From contig JASLHL010000079.1 in the NCBI GenBank assembly GCA_030152225.1, positions 1-20,509 of the forward strand: a stretch of 20,509 bases of DNA, in the 5' to 3' direction. Below are positions 1-6,817 of the stretch, one piece after another; the stretch's first letter is position 1; each line of letters begins with the position of its first letter. The position numbers were made by a program, and so were the translations under genes. This stretch comes from Flavobacterium sp. GTDB lineage: Bacteria > Bacteroidota > Bacteroidia > Flavobacteriales > Flavobacteriaceae. Under the pieces are notes generated by a model. The model saw only the letters and a program-made list of their open reading frames with translations, was not told the origin of the DNA and made no database searches.

Positions 1-165
1 TGCTAAGGCTTCGATACACGTTGCTTTTATTGAATCTTTCGCTAGTTGAATTTCTTCGATAAAATTACATAAGGGTAGGGTGTTATTTAGAAGACCTATA
101 CATAGAAGTTCTACTTTCTCTTTGGCTTTGGATGTCTTGTCAGATAGGATGAGGTGAACTGTCAT
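1..165 (-). CDS. Hypothetical protein, N-terminal fragment cut by window edge
   Basis: Reading the minus strand from the ATG at 165 gives 55 codons open to the first base of the window, so only the N-terminus is present. The peptide begins MTVHLILSDKTSKAKEK and continues through PLCNFIEEIQLAKDSIKATC. It is soluble and mostly helical in composition, with no signal peptide or membrane segment. Repeated short amphipathic helices are compatible with a HEAT-like helical repeat protein, but 55 residues are too few to assign a family. A start at 165 is sensible because the region upstream on this strand is AT-rich and non-coding. Function is not recognised. Confidence 0.5.
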   Translation of the reverse strand, partial: MTVHLILSDKTSKAKEKVELLCIGLLNNTLPLCNFIEEIQLAKDSIKATCIEALA

Positions 166-484
166 ATATTAGGATATTATGTCTAATCGATTGCAAAAAC
201 AAATATCTAGTATTAATTGCAAGTAATGTTTAAAAAAAGGATTATTTATGCAAAATAAAAATAGTGATTACCTGTAGAAAGAGAGGGAAGGCTATTACAA
301 TTAACAAAAAGCACGAAGAGCTACCGCATACAGTTGCTATGTGGCGCTGTAAAGAAAAGAAAAAATAGGATCGTTGGTTGCTGAAACGACCCTATTTAAA
401 AATTAGTATGTATAAGAACTTCTAACAAAGTATAAAGGAGTAATTTTTCATTGCGTCTTTACCTACTATTAGAACGAGAATTTA
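166..484. other. Intergenic region between partial gene and AraC regulator
   Basis: About 320 bases without a convincing reading frame. It contains the terminator listed separately and a second imperfect hairpin at 319-348, with arms CCGCATA at 324-330 and TATGTGG at 338-344 plus a short AGC/GCT outer stem. The bases next to position 165 should carry the promoter of the partial minus-strand gene, but I see no exact TAnnTTTG element there. Confidence 0.4.
363..397 (-). terminator. Intrinsic terminator of the AraC-family gene
   Basis: The arms AAATAGGaTCGTT (363-375) and AACGAcCCTATTT (385-397) pair over 12 bases with one A-C mismatch. On the minus strand the hairpin is followed by a T-rich run (TTTTTTCTTTTCTTT, complement of 352-366, overlapping the stem base). 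It lies just under 90 bases past the stop of the AraC-family gene, in the right orientation to end its transcript. Confidence 0.75.
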
Positions 485-1366
485 TTATTGTCGTAGTTGT
501 TTGGGAGAATATCCCGTGTATTTTTTTACAAAACTGGAGAAATAGGTTGCGTATTCAAAACCTAAGGTGAAAGCTATTTCTGAAACGCTTAAAGTGGAAT
601 TTTTTAATAGTCGTTGAGCTTCAATCAGAATTCGTTCTTGAATAATCATAGTAGTCGATTTTCCCAAGGTTTGCTTCACTACAAAATTTAAGTAATTGGT
701 ATGAACAGTTAATACAGCCGCAAAATCTGCGGCCGTTTTTAATCGAACAACTTGATGCTTGTCGATGATGGGGAATTGCTTCTCTACCAGTTCTAAAAAT
801 TGCGCACATAATCGATTGGTGGCATTTTTATTTTCTGTTAAGGTATAGCTGCTCTTTAGTTTATTGGCCTGATGAATAATAATTTCTACGTAATTCCGCA
901 AAATATCCTGTTTCAAGGGGTAATCTTGGTTGTTTTCTATTATTAAATTTTCAAATAAATCTCGAATCATCCGATCTTGTTTTAAATCTAAAGCATAAAT
1001 GGGTGTAGCTTGTAAGGTGTGTAGCGTTGAGCGAATCCCATTGCTCTGGAAACCAAGGAAATTATTGGTGAATAAGCAAAAAAAACCATCTGGTGATTCG
1101 GATATTGGCTCAAGGGTATAGGTAGATAATGGATTTGAAAAAAATAAAATTGGACCACTAAACTCCTGTGTATCTGTACCACAAAATAACTTACTTTTGC
1201 TGTTTAAGTAGGATACCTTATAATGTGTTTTCATGTTATAAGGCATGAGTAATTCTTTGCCTTCTTTCTGAGTGAAAACAGCAAATTCCTTTGCTTTTAT
1301 GTTAAATATGGTCGGCAGATCTTGATTGATATCATCCAATTTTATCTTTGGGGTTGAATTTGTCAT
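485..1366 (-). CDS. AraC-family transcriptional regulator
   Basis: A 293-residue DNA-binding regulator. The C-terminal AraC/XylS domain has two helix-turn-helix units: about 211-237 (TAADFAAVLTVHTNYLNFVV) and about 260-288, which carries the family signature SVSEIAFTLGFEYATYFSSF followed by KKYTGYSPKQLR. The first 170 or so residues look like a cupin-type effector-sensing domain (GPILFFSNPLSTYTLEP near 71-87), as in many Bacteroidota AraC proteins. There is no signal peptide or membrane segment, so it is cytoplasmic. It is a single-gene transcript with its own terminator, and no adjacent gene is obviously its target; the GNAT gene points the same way but is about 650 bases upstream. Ligand and regulon are unknown. 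The family assignment is secure. Confidence 0.93.
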   Translation of the reverse strand: MTNSTPKIKLDDINQDLPTIFNIKAKEFAVFTQKEGKELLMPYNMKTHYKVSYLNSKSKLFCGTDTQEFSGPILFFSNPLSTYTLEPISESPDGFFCLFTNNFLGFQSNGIRSTLHTLQATPIYALDLKQDRMIRDLFENLIIENNQDYPLKQDILRNYVEIIIHQANKLKSSYTLTENKNATNRLCAQFLELVEKQFPIIDKHQVVRLKTAADFAAVLTVHTNYLNFVVKQTLGKSTTMIIQERILIEAQRLLKNSTLSVSEIAFTLGFEYATYFSSFVKKYTGYSPKQLRQ

Positions 1367-1473
1367 TTTTTTCGCTTATTGGTTTCTTACATATAGACTC
1401 TAGTATCATTAAAGCGTGATCTTATTTATTTGTGTTTTATAGGTATTGGTAAAATTATGTATTATTCTAACTT

Positions 1474-1481
1474 TATGTTTG
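1474..1481 (+). promoter_or_regulatory. Possible -7 element (TATGTTTG)
   Basis: The bases TATGTTTG match the Bacteroidota -7 consensus TAnnTTTG exactly. The nearest upstream TTG (1446-1448) is 25 bases away, wider than the usual 17-23, so the -33 half is poor. It would drive plus-strand transcription into the non-coding stretch that ends in the terminator-like hairpin at 1696-1750. Such short matches also occur by chance in AT-rich DNA. Confidence 0.25.
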
Positions 1482-1695
1482 ATTAAAATGCGTTATTTGT
1501 TGTGTTTTTTATGTATTTTTAAGAATATGTTTTTATACTGTATTTTGTCCCCTGTGTAATGTGTTTTCAGTAAGTGTTCATGTTTTTTATTGTCAATTAA
1601 ATGCAAAAGCACGAGTGAAATTTAATTGGTTTAATCTAAGGTTGAGGTTTTTACTGGTACTTTTTAATGATAAGAGAAAGGGGATTAGAATAATA

Positions 1696-1750
1696 AACAA
1701 GATGTAGGGAAAGTTGAACTACTGAAAGTAGAAACTATCTCTTGTTTTTT
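1696..1750 (+). terminator. Orphan terminator-like structure in intergenic DNA
   Basis: The outer stem AACAAGA (1696-1702) pairs with TCTTGTT (1740-1746), and TAG (1705-1707) pairs with CTA (1735-1737) across a small internal loop. Inside is a compact hairpin, CTACT (1719-1723) with AGTAG (1727-1731). The structure runs straight into six Ts at 1745-1750. It has the form of an intrinsic terminator on the plus strand, yet no plus-strand gene precedes it back to the window start, so it may be the 3' end of a small RNA. Confidence 0.45.
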
Positions 1751-1920
1751 AGTGAATAAAAGGAAGCTTCTTTTTTTAACTGTTTTTAAAAAAGAAGACT
1801 TTTTAATTTTTTGCAACCGCTCATGTAGGTCAGGTGTCATTGTTGTAAAGAAGAGGCAATTACAGGCTAAAAAGGAGAAGTGTTACGACATAAAAAAGCC
1901 GAAACAAAGGGTAGGTTTTC

Positions 1921-1954
1921 AATATCCAACTTCCATTAGTTGAGGTTGGATATT
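1921..1954. repeat. Near-perfect 13-bp inverted repeat
   Basis: AATATCCAACTTC (1921-1933) pairs with GAGGTTGGATATT (1942-1954) along its whole length, with a single T-G position and an 8-base loop. It lies about 60 bases past the stop of the minus-strand acetyltransferase gene, so it could end or stabilise that transcript. Neither side carries a strong T-tract, so an intrinsic terminator is uncertain. Confidence 0.6.
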
Positions 1955-2015
1955 AAATCGCTTTGATAGACGTCAGCCAAGCAATCAATATAAATCTGAG
2001 GATATTAAACAATAA

Positions 2016-2552
2016 TCAGCTGGTCGCTCGATTAATAGCTTTGCTGTAAATAAGTTTAGTATTTATTGTATCAATGGGCACAGCATCTATTAGGCTAAAG
2101 GAACATCGTTCTAGTAGTTTTTTAGAATTGCCATTTGCCTCAAAAAGTTGAGCTCGAATATGAGTATAGGTTAGATGTTGTTGAATGAATTGCTCTAATC
2201 CACGTAATAACTCAGTGGCAAATCCCTTTTTCCAATAGGTTTCGTGTAGGATATATCCAACTTCTATATGTGTTGGATGATCTAGACAAGGAAATAGTCC
2301 AATTTCTCCCATTATAGTATAGGTACCTTCTTGATCTTGCCCTACGATTTTGTATATCCCAAGCTGTTGATCATATTGCGTTTGATTTACTTGATACTTC
2401 TTCTCTAGATCTGCAAAGGTCCAGATAGATTTGTTGTTGGGAATCCAACGCATGGTCGCTTCGTGATTGTGTAAGACTAATAGGGAAACGAAATCCTCTT
2501 TTAAAATAATGGGACAAATGGATAAACGCTGCGTCTTAAATAAGATTGACAT
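2016..2552 (-). CDS. GNAT-family N-acetyltransferase (RimJ/RimL-like)
   Basis: A 178-residue cytoplasmic enzyme expected to move an acetyl group from acetyl-CoA to an amine. The start MSILFKTQRLSICPI is the usual opening strand of the Acetyltransf_3/RimJ-RimL branch (TeRLxLRPl-like). The acetyl-CoA-binding motif A is seen at about 96-116: IEVGYILHETYWKKGFATEL, where WKKGFAT corresponds to the Q/RxxGxG/A pyrophosphate loop. Motif B follows near 138-152 (EANGNSKKLLERCSF), matching the common N-x-x-S-x-x-x-x-E-x-x-GF pattern, though with CSF in place of the usual GF. Substrate cannot be told from sequence; ribosomal protein N-termini, small amines and antibiotics are all known in this branch. 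It stands alone, with a strong hairpin downstream at 1921-1954. Confidence 0.88.
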   Translation of the reverse strand: MSILFKTQRLSICPIILKEDFVSLLVLHNHEATMRWIPNNKSIWTFADLEKKYQVNQTQYDQQLGIYKIVGQDQEGTYTIMGEIGLFPCLDHPTHIEVGYILHETYWKKGFATELLRGLEQFIQQHLTYTHIRAQLFEANGNSKKLLERCSFSLIDAVPIDTINTKLIYSKAINRATS

Positions 2553-2658
2553 GAGTAGGCGATTTAGAATATAACAATAAAAATAGGTGATTTATACTGG
2601 TTTTCGGGTGAATATTAATGTGAAAAATTGTGATAAAATATGTAATTAATATTTTATA

Positions 2659-2687
2659 TTGTCAAATATAATTCAAAGTAGGGTTTG
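2659..2687 (+). promoter_or_regulatory. Weak candidate promoter for brnQ
   Basis: TTG at 2659-2661 is followed after 17 bases by TAGGGTTTG (2679-2687), which resembles the Bacteroidota TTG/TAnnTTTG arrangement but has one extra base inside the -7 box. It lies about 80 bases upstream of the brnQ start. No better match was seen in 2553-2767. Confidence 0.25.
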
Positions 2688-2767
2688 AAATAGCATGATA
2701 TTTGTATTGCTAGAATGAATTTCTTTTAGAATTTGAAAAATGAATCCGAATTAATATAAAAAAACAA

Positions 2768-4075
2768 ATGAAACAGAAGTCAATCGGCAATATATTAACA
2801 ATAGGCTTTGCGCTATTCGCTATGTTTTTCGGCGCAGGAAATATAATTTTACCCCCAATCATTGGTTTAGTTACTGGTGAAGATTGGACATCAGCAGTAA
2901 CAGGTTTTACGATTACTGCTATTATTGCTCCTTTTCTAGGAATACTTGCCGTGTTGTTGTCGGGAGATGAGTTTACCGATTTAGGAAAGAGAATTAATAG
3001 GACAGGTGGAGTTATATTAGCTACAATGATTATTTTGAGTATTGGTCCCCTTGTTGCAATTCCACGGACAGCGGCAACTACGTTTGAAGTAGGATTGGTG
3101 CCAATTTGGCCCGATTTCAGCCCCGTACTTTCTTCTGTCATCTTTTTTGGTGTAACACTTGCCCTGTCTATATCTCCTTCTAAAGTAGTTGATATTATTG
3201 GAAAATACTTAACTCCATTGCTACTGATCCTATTGGCAATTATGATTTTTATGGGTGTCTTTTATCCTTTAGATAGTACAAAGGACACGGGAATAAATCC
3301 TGTCGAGTCTTTCCGTATTGGATTTGCAGAGGGATATCAAACGATGGATGTATTGGCTTCAGTCATCTACGCAGGGATCATTATCGCTGCAGTAAAAGCG
3401 AAAGGTTATACAAGTCCAGAAGCAAAAACAAAAGCCACGTTTCTTTCAGGTGCTGTAGCAACTTCTTGTTTGCTATTTATTTATGGAGGGCTTGTGTATC
3501 TGGGAGCCACCTCGGGATACGCTACCTCAGGTGATTTAAAACGTACAGAATTACTGTTGTATATCTCCAATCACGTATTGGGGTCGCAGGGAACAATCGC
3601 CTTGTCTTTGTGTATAGCCCTCGCTTGTTTGACTACAGCCATTGCCTTAGTTTGTGCAACTGGAACGTTTTTTAATCAATTGACAAAAGGAAAAGTAAGT
3701 TATAAAACCATTGTAATTGCAACTTGTGTATTTTCGGCTATTCTAGCAATTAATGGTGTAGATGATATTATTGACTATGCAGGTCCTTTCTTGGGAATTA
3801 TTTATCCTATTACACTTACCTTAATAGTATACGTAGTTATTTTTGGGAAAATAGTTAAAAGTAAAGCCCCTTTCTTGGGAGCTATTATCGCAACAACTAT
3901 TTATTCAATTATGCAGTTTTTCTTGACCATGACGTTGAAAGTCGCAGCAGAAGATAGCTGGTTTTGGGAAATCGATAAAGGATTGAGAAAGATTCCACTG
4001 TACAATTATGACGTTCCTTGGCTGTTGCCATCTTTTGTTGTCTTTGTACTCGTTTACTTAGTTAAGCGAAAGTAA
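2768..4075 (+). CDS. brnQ: Branched-chain amino acid carrier protein BrnQ
   Basis: A 435-residue inner-membrane carrier of the LIVCS family, which takes up leucine, isoleucine and valine by cation symport. The N-terminal signature GFALFAMFFGAGNIILPPIIG (residues 13-33, split here by the family-typical helix break at GAGN) and the following GLVTGEDW are characteristic of BrnQ. Around a dozen hydrophobic segments are spread over the chain, with short charged loops and a basic C-terminus (YLVKRK), and the length fits the family. The ATG at 2768 follows an A-rich stretch with no Shine-Dalgarno site, normal for this phylum. It is a single gene, converging on the phosphodiesterase gene, with which it shares the terminator at 4083-4109. 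An antisense frame at 2710-3141 is a shadow of this gene. Confidence 0.95.
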   Translation: MKQKSIGNILTIGFALFAMFFGAGNIILPPIIGLVTGEDWTSAVTGFTITAIIAPFLGILAVLLSGDEFTDLGKRINRTGGVILATMIILSIGPLVAIPRTAATTFEVGLVPIWPDFSPVLSSVIFFGVTLALSISPSKVVDIIGKYLTPLLLILLAIMIFMGVFYPLDSTKDTGINPVESFRIGFAEGYQTMDVLASVIYAGIIIAAVKAKGYTSPEAKTKATFLSGAVATSCLLFIYGGLVYLGATSGYATSGDLKRTELLLYISNHVLGSQGTIALSLCIALACLTTAIALVCATGTFFNQLTKGKVSYKTIVIATCVFSAILAINGVDDIIDYAGPFLGIIYPITLTLIVYVVIFGKIVKSKAPFLGAIIATTIYSIMQFFLTMTLKVAAEDSWFWEIDKGLRKIPLYNYDVPWLLPSFVVFVLVYLVKRK

Positions 4076-4082
4076 AAAAAAC

Positions 4083-4109
4083 CATGCTGTTTACAGCATG
4101 TTTTTTTTT
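4083..4109. terminator. Bidirectional intrinsic terminator
   Basis: CATGCTGT (4083-4090) pairs perfectly with ACAGCATG (4093-4100). Nine Ts follow on the plus strand and a run of As precedes on the other side (4074-4081), so the same hairpin can terminate brnQ from the left and the phosphodiesterase gene from the right. The stop codon of the minus-strand gene (complement of 4108-4110) lies inside the T-run. Confidence 0.9.
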
Positions 4110-5055
4110 AAAGGGATATTTTTTTTCCTTGTTCTGGAAAAACATAATTAAGCTGTAGTGGATTCTCCTCCATGAGCTCCTTTTTGATGAGTTCAATCTG
4201 ATTTCCTGAAGGTTTTAAATGCGTAACGATTAACGTTATATCCTTTAAGTGTTCAAGTCCCGCATACTGAGCTAACTTACTCAATTCCTCTTGAAGTAAC
4301 TTAGGTGTTAAGTGACCAAAGAGTAAATGCTCAGGTTGACTGTTGGGAAAGGAAACTTCAAGTAAGATCGTTTTTAGATTTTTATTGCGTACTAAAGGAG
4401 CTATATATTCCCAGATTGTCTCAAGGTGGTTTGTTTTTTCAATGCGATCGGCTCCTGTATCTCCAAAGTATAATACATAATCACTGTTGTTTTTTAGCAA
4501 AATGGCTGAGCTCTTTTGTGGATTAACATGACTCAATTCAAATATTTCTGCCGTGATGGATGTATTTGCTATAGCAAAGGAGTGAAATGGTTCTACCTTC
4601 TTATAGGTGTATTTGCCCAAAATTGGAGATTCTCCCTCATTTCCAAAGTTCGCCCATGAGGCATTGGTGAAATAATTGTGTTTTAAAATAGCTGTAACAA
4701 AAGGCAAGGAATAAATGGGTTTGGCTGAATCTTCTGGAGAATTGATGATTAAGCCCGATAGATGATCTAAATGACCATGTGAAATAAAGTAGCCTTTAAT
4801 GTAGTTTTGAAGAACTGTTTCAAAAGACACATGAAAAGTTCCCTTCTCAATCGCTTTATTTATTCCACTTCGTATTGTTCCCGCATCAAGTGCTATATAA
4901 CTATTGCTGTTTTCTACTCCTACTAAATAGCAAGATAAATTACTTTCATCTCCTCCACCATATACTCCTAGTGGAATAATTTCGAGGTTTTGAGCAAATA
5001 AGGATGAGGTACTGTAAAGTAAAAAGGTGAAAAGAGTGTAAAAAAAATGCTTCAT
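4108..5055 (-). CDS. Secreted class II 3',5'-cyclic-nucleotide phosphodiesterase
   Basis: A 315-residue metal-dependent hydrolase with the metallo-beta-lactamase fold, of the PDEase II type (yeast PDE1 and Vibrio CpdP), which opens 3',5'-cyclic nucleotides to 5'-monophosphates. The zinc motif is SHGHLDH at 92-98 (H93, H95, D97, H98). Further family landmarks are H176 in ELSHVNP, FGDTGAD at 197-203 with the metal-bridging aspartate, EVSFPN at 233-238, GHLTP at 247-251 and THLKP at 278-282. Residues 1-22 form a signal peptide (hydrophobic core FFYTLFTFLLYSTSSLFA, then AQN), so it should act in the periplasm or outside, on extracellular rather than cytoplasmic nucleotides. It is transcribed divergently from the ECF sigma operon across 173 shared bases. 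The fold is certain; exact substrate choice is inferred from the family. Confidence 0.88.
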   Translation of the reverse strand: MKHFFYTLFTFLLYSTSSLFAQNLEIIPLGVYGGGDESNLSCYLVGVENSNSYIALDAGTIRSGINKAIEKGTFHVSFETVLQNYIKGYFISHGHLDHLSGLIINSPEDSAKPIYSLPFVTAILKHNYFTNASWANFGNEGESPILGKYTYKKVEPFHSFAIANTSITAEIFELSHVNPQKSSAILLKNNSDYVLYFGDTGADRIEKTNHLETIWEYIAPLVRNKNLKTILLEVSFPNSQPEHLLFGHLTPKLLQEELSKLAQYAGLEHLKDITLIVTHLKPSGNQIELIKKELMEENPLQLNYVFPEQGKKISL

Positions 5056-5072
5056 GTGCTTCTAAATTTTTA

Positions 5073-5080
5073 CAAAAATA
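5073..5080 (-). promoter_or_regulatory. Candidate -7 element of the phosphodiesterase gene
   Basis: The minus strand reads TATTTTTG, an exact TAnnTTTG match, ending 17 bases before the start codon. This would give a very short leader. No TTG is present at the expected -33 spacing, so the call rests on the -7 box alone. Confidence 0.35.
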
Positions 5081-5199
5081 CGAGATATTCCTAGGCGATC
5101 TTGTCAGTTATAAACTATTTTATTTTTACTCAAAAGTTAACTAATATTGAAGTAACAGTTTAGTAATAGCGCCATAATCTTCCTCAATCTCTTGCGATA

Positions 5200-5207
5200 T
5201 ACCTTTG
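5200..5207 (+). promoter_or_regulatory. Candidate -7 element of the ECF sigma operon
   Basis: TACCTTTG matches the Bacteroidota -7 consensus TAnnTTTG and lies 21 bases before the sigma factor ATG. A clear TTG at -33 is missing. The position would suit a basal promoter for the sigma/anti-sigma genes; the same 173-base gap also holds the divergent promoter of the phosphodiesterase gene. Confidence 0.35.
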
Positions 5208-5228
5208 GCTTGAACTAATGAGAACGAA

Positions 5229-5777
5229 ATGGATCAAAAGGATAAATGGATCAATGATTACTTTGAACTGTATTGGGATGAACTCTATACATATTCGTGT
5301 AATATTGTTCGCGATCACTTGATAGCGGAAGATGTTGTGCAGGATGTTTTTGTACAAATATGGAATAACTTTCATCAATTGACAATTTTAGATCCCAAGG
5401 CCTATCTATTGCGTAGTGTGAGAAATCGTAGCCTTCTAGCTCTAAAGTTAATTGATTTTGATACGGTTCAAATTGAAACAGTTTATCATGTACTTACCCA
5501 AAATGAGTCCTTGTCAGAAGAAGAACAGGGGTATTATAAGGAAGAATTGGTGCATCTTGTTTTTGCCAAAGCTAGAGAGGTACTCCCTCAAAGGTGTTTG
5601 GAAGTATTTGAGTTGCGATATGTCAGTCATCTATCCTATAGACAAATAGCGGAAAAACTCAGCATATCTGAAAGTACGGTAGATAAACAAATCCATAAAG
5701 CGATAAAGAGCTTGAAAACAAGTTTACCTTATGCTGTTGATGTGATGACTGTACTGTTGATTATTAGTCAAACTTAG
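5229..5777 (+). CDS. ECF sigma-70 factor, FecI/Bacteroidota type
   Basis: A 182-residue extracytoplasmic-function sigma factor that directs RNA polymerase to its target promoters when released by FecR. Region 2 spans about 13-50 (core DELYTYSCNIVRDHLIAEDV then QDVFVQIW), and region 4 about 119-163, with LPQRCLEVFELRYVSHLSYR and the recognition helix ISESTVDKQIHKAIKSL. The ending after residue 168 is hydrophobic (YAVDVMTVLLIIS), a tail often found on Bacteroidota ECF factors of this type. It heads the locus and is followed by its expected anti-sigma partner after 113 bases. The ATG at 5229 gives the typical family N-terminus. Targets presumably include its own locus, by analogy with FecI-type systems. 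Confidence 0.93.
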   Translation: MDQKDKWINDYFELYWDELYTYSCNIVRDHLIAEDVVQDVFVQIWNNFHQLTILDPKAYLLRSVRNRSLLALKLIDFDTVQIETVYHVLTQNESLSEEEQGYYKEELVHLVFAKAREVLPQRCLEVFELRYVSHLSYRQIAEKLSISESTVDKQIHKAIKSLKTSLPYAVDVMTVLLIISQT

Positions 5778-5862
5778 GTTGTGTATAGGTTATGGATCAA
5801 AGGGTATGTTATCTAATTGTTAAGAAACAACTAGAGGGATGGGGAGAATGAGTCAAGTCTCA

Positions 5863-5886
5863 CTCTTAGTTATAGAAACCTAAGAG
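5863..5886 (+). promoter_or_regulatory. Hairpin directly before the fecR start codon
   Basis: CTCTTAG (5863-5869) pairs with CTAAGAG (5880-5886), and two further T-A pairs form across a one-base bulge. The stem ends only four bases before the ATG at 5891. There is no T-tract, so it is not an intrinsic terminator. It could restrict ribosome access to fecR and so set the ratio of anti-sigma to sigma, but this is inference. Confidence 0.4.
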
Positions 5887-5890
5887 ACCC

Positions 5891-6817
5891 ATGATTAATA
5901 AGTTTAGACAACTTTGTGAGAAATACCTGAATCAAACCGCTACACAAGAAGAGCAAAAGACAGTAGATGATTTTATTCAGGAACTACAAGAACAAGCGTT
6001 TACAACAGGCGAACTTGTTCGACAAGACAAACAACTAAAACAGCGAATTTTTAGTAGTATAAAATTCAAAACACTGGTTCGCAAGAAAAGACAAAGACGT
6101 CAGCAAACTGTTTTGCTGTTTGTCGTTTTTTTAGGGTTGATATGCACTAGTGTGTGGTTGACCTCCAATTTTCTGTTTCAAGATACACTTCAGTATACTG
6201 TAGCTGTAGGGGAAGAACCTAAACGCTTTCAGTTAGATGATGCGACAGAAGTAGAACTAACACCTGGTTCTCAATTAATACTCTCCTCTGATTTTAATGC
6301 TGTGGATCGCCAAGTAACTTTAAAAGGGGAAGCCTTTTTTAATGTAGAACGCAATGTATCCAAACCTTTTATTGTACATACGGAGCAAGTTGCAGTAACG
6401 GTTTTAGGAACTTCTTTTACAGTTCGCGCTTCAGAAGTCGTGGTTCGTACAGGAAAAGTTGCGGTTGAAAATCACAAGAATACTTTAGATAAAGTATGGC
6501 TAAATGCCCATGAGAAAGCCCTGTTGTCTGACGGGAGTCTTTATTCCTCTACAGTAGATGTTTTAACTCTACTATCGACCAATAATGAGGCGCTTGTCAT
6601 GCAAGAACTACCCTTGATTACTTGGAAGAAAAGAATAGAAGAAGAGTTTAATGTGCAACTTCATTTTGAGGGTATCTCTACTACAGATTTTTTTACTACG
6701 GGTGATTTTAGACGTACCTCTCTCAAAGATATTCTACACAGTTTTTGCTTTATTCACCAAGTAAAATACACTGTTTCAGGAGCTGCTATTCACTTTGAAA
6801 ACGAGTGGAACGGATGA
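5891..6817 (+). CDS. FecR-family anti-sigma factor
   Basis: A 308-residue single-pass inner-membrane protein that holds the ECF sigma factor and responds to the outer-membrane receptor. The N-terminal cytoplasmic part (1-70) is charged and helical. A membrane helix lies at about 73-95 (VLLFVVFLGLICTSVW) after a run of basic residues (RKKRQRR). The periplasmic FecR domain follows (about 100-195), with the family hallmarks LDDATEVELTPGSQL, LKGEAFFNVERNVSKPF and VLGTSFTVRA. The last part, about 240-305 (ITWKKRIEEEFNVQLHFEGI to the end), fits the DUF4974 domain that contacts the receptor STN domain in this phylum. Its stop codon overlaps the start of the next gene as ATGA, so the anti-sigma factor and its probable receptor are translationally coupled. 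Confidence 0.93.
   Translation: MINKFRQLCEKYLNQTATQEEQKTVDDFIQELQEQAFTTGELVRQDKQLKQRIFSSIKFKTLVRKKRQRRQQTVLLFVVFLGLICTSVWLTSNFLFQDTLQYTVAVGEEPKRFQLDDATEVELTPGSQLILSSDFNAVDRQVTLKGEAFFNVERNVSKPFIVHTEQVAVTVLGTSFTVRASEVVVRTGKVAVENHKNTLDKVWLNAHEKALLSDGSLYSSTVDVLTLLSTNNEALVMQELPLITWKKRIEEEFNVQLHFEGISTTDFFTTGDFRRTSLKDILHSFCFIHQVKYTVSGAAIHFENEWNG

Larger units (their letters stand above)
1367..2015. other. Large intergenic region with several inverted repeats
   Basis: About 650 bases between two minus-strand genes. I find no convincing protein gene; the only sizeable frame starts with GTG at 1752, right after a T-run, and resembles nothing known to me. The stretch holds a -7-like TATGTTTG at 1474-1481 (plus strand), an inverted repeat at 1594-1628 (CAATTAAAT/ATTTAATTG with a 17-base loop), a terminator-like structure at 1696-1750, and a strong hairpin at 1921-1954. 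The minus-strand promoter of the AraC-family gene must also lie near 1370-1450, but no clear element is visible. Confidence 0.5.

Noticed and set aside
1752..1943. Plus-strand frame of 63 codons
   Set aside because: It begins with GTG directly after a terminator-like T-run, has a low-complexity lysine-rich start, overlaps the 1921-1954 hairpin at its end, and resembles no family I know.
2710..3141. Minus-strand frame of 143 codons
   Set aside because: It lies almost wholly antisense to the well-supported brnQ gene, and its composition is that of a shadow of a membrane protein gene.
6805..6813. GTG start for the first SusC-like receptor
   Set aside because: The ATG at 6814 forms a standard ATGA overlap with the fecR stop and gives a normal signal peptide, so the three extra residues are unlikely.
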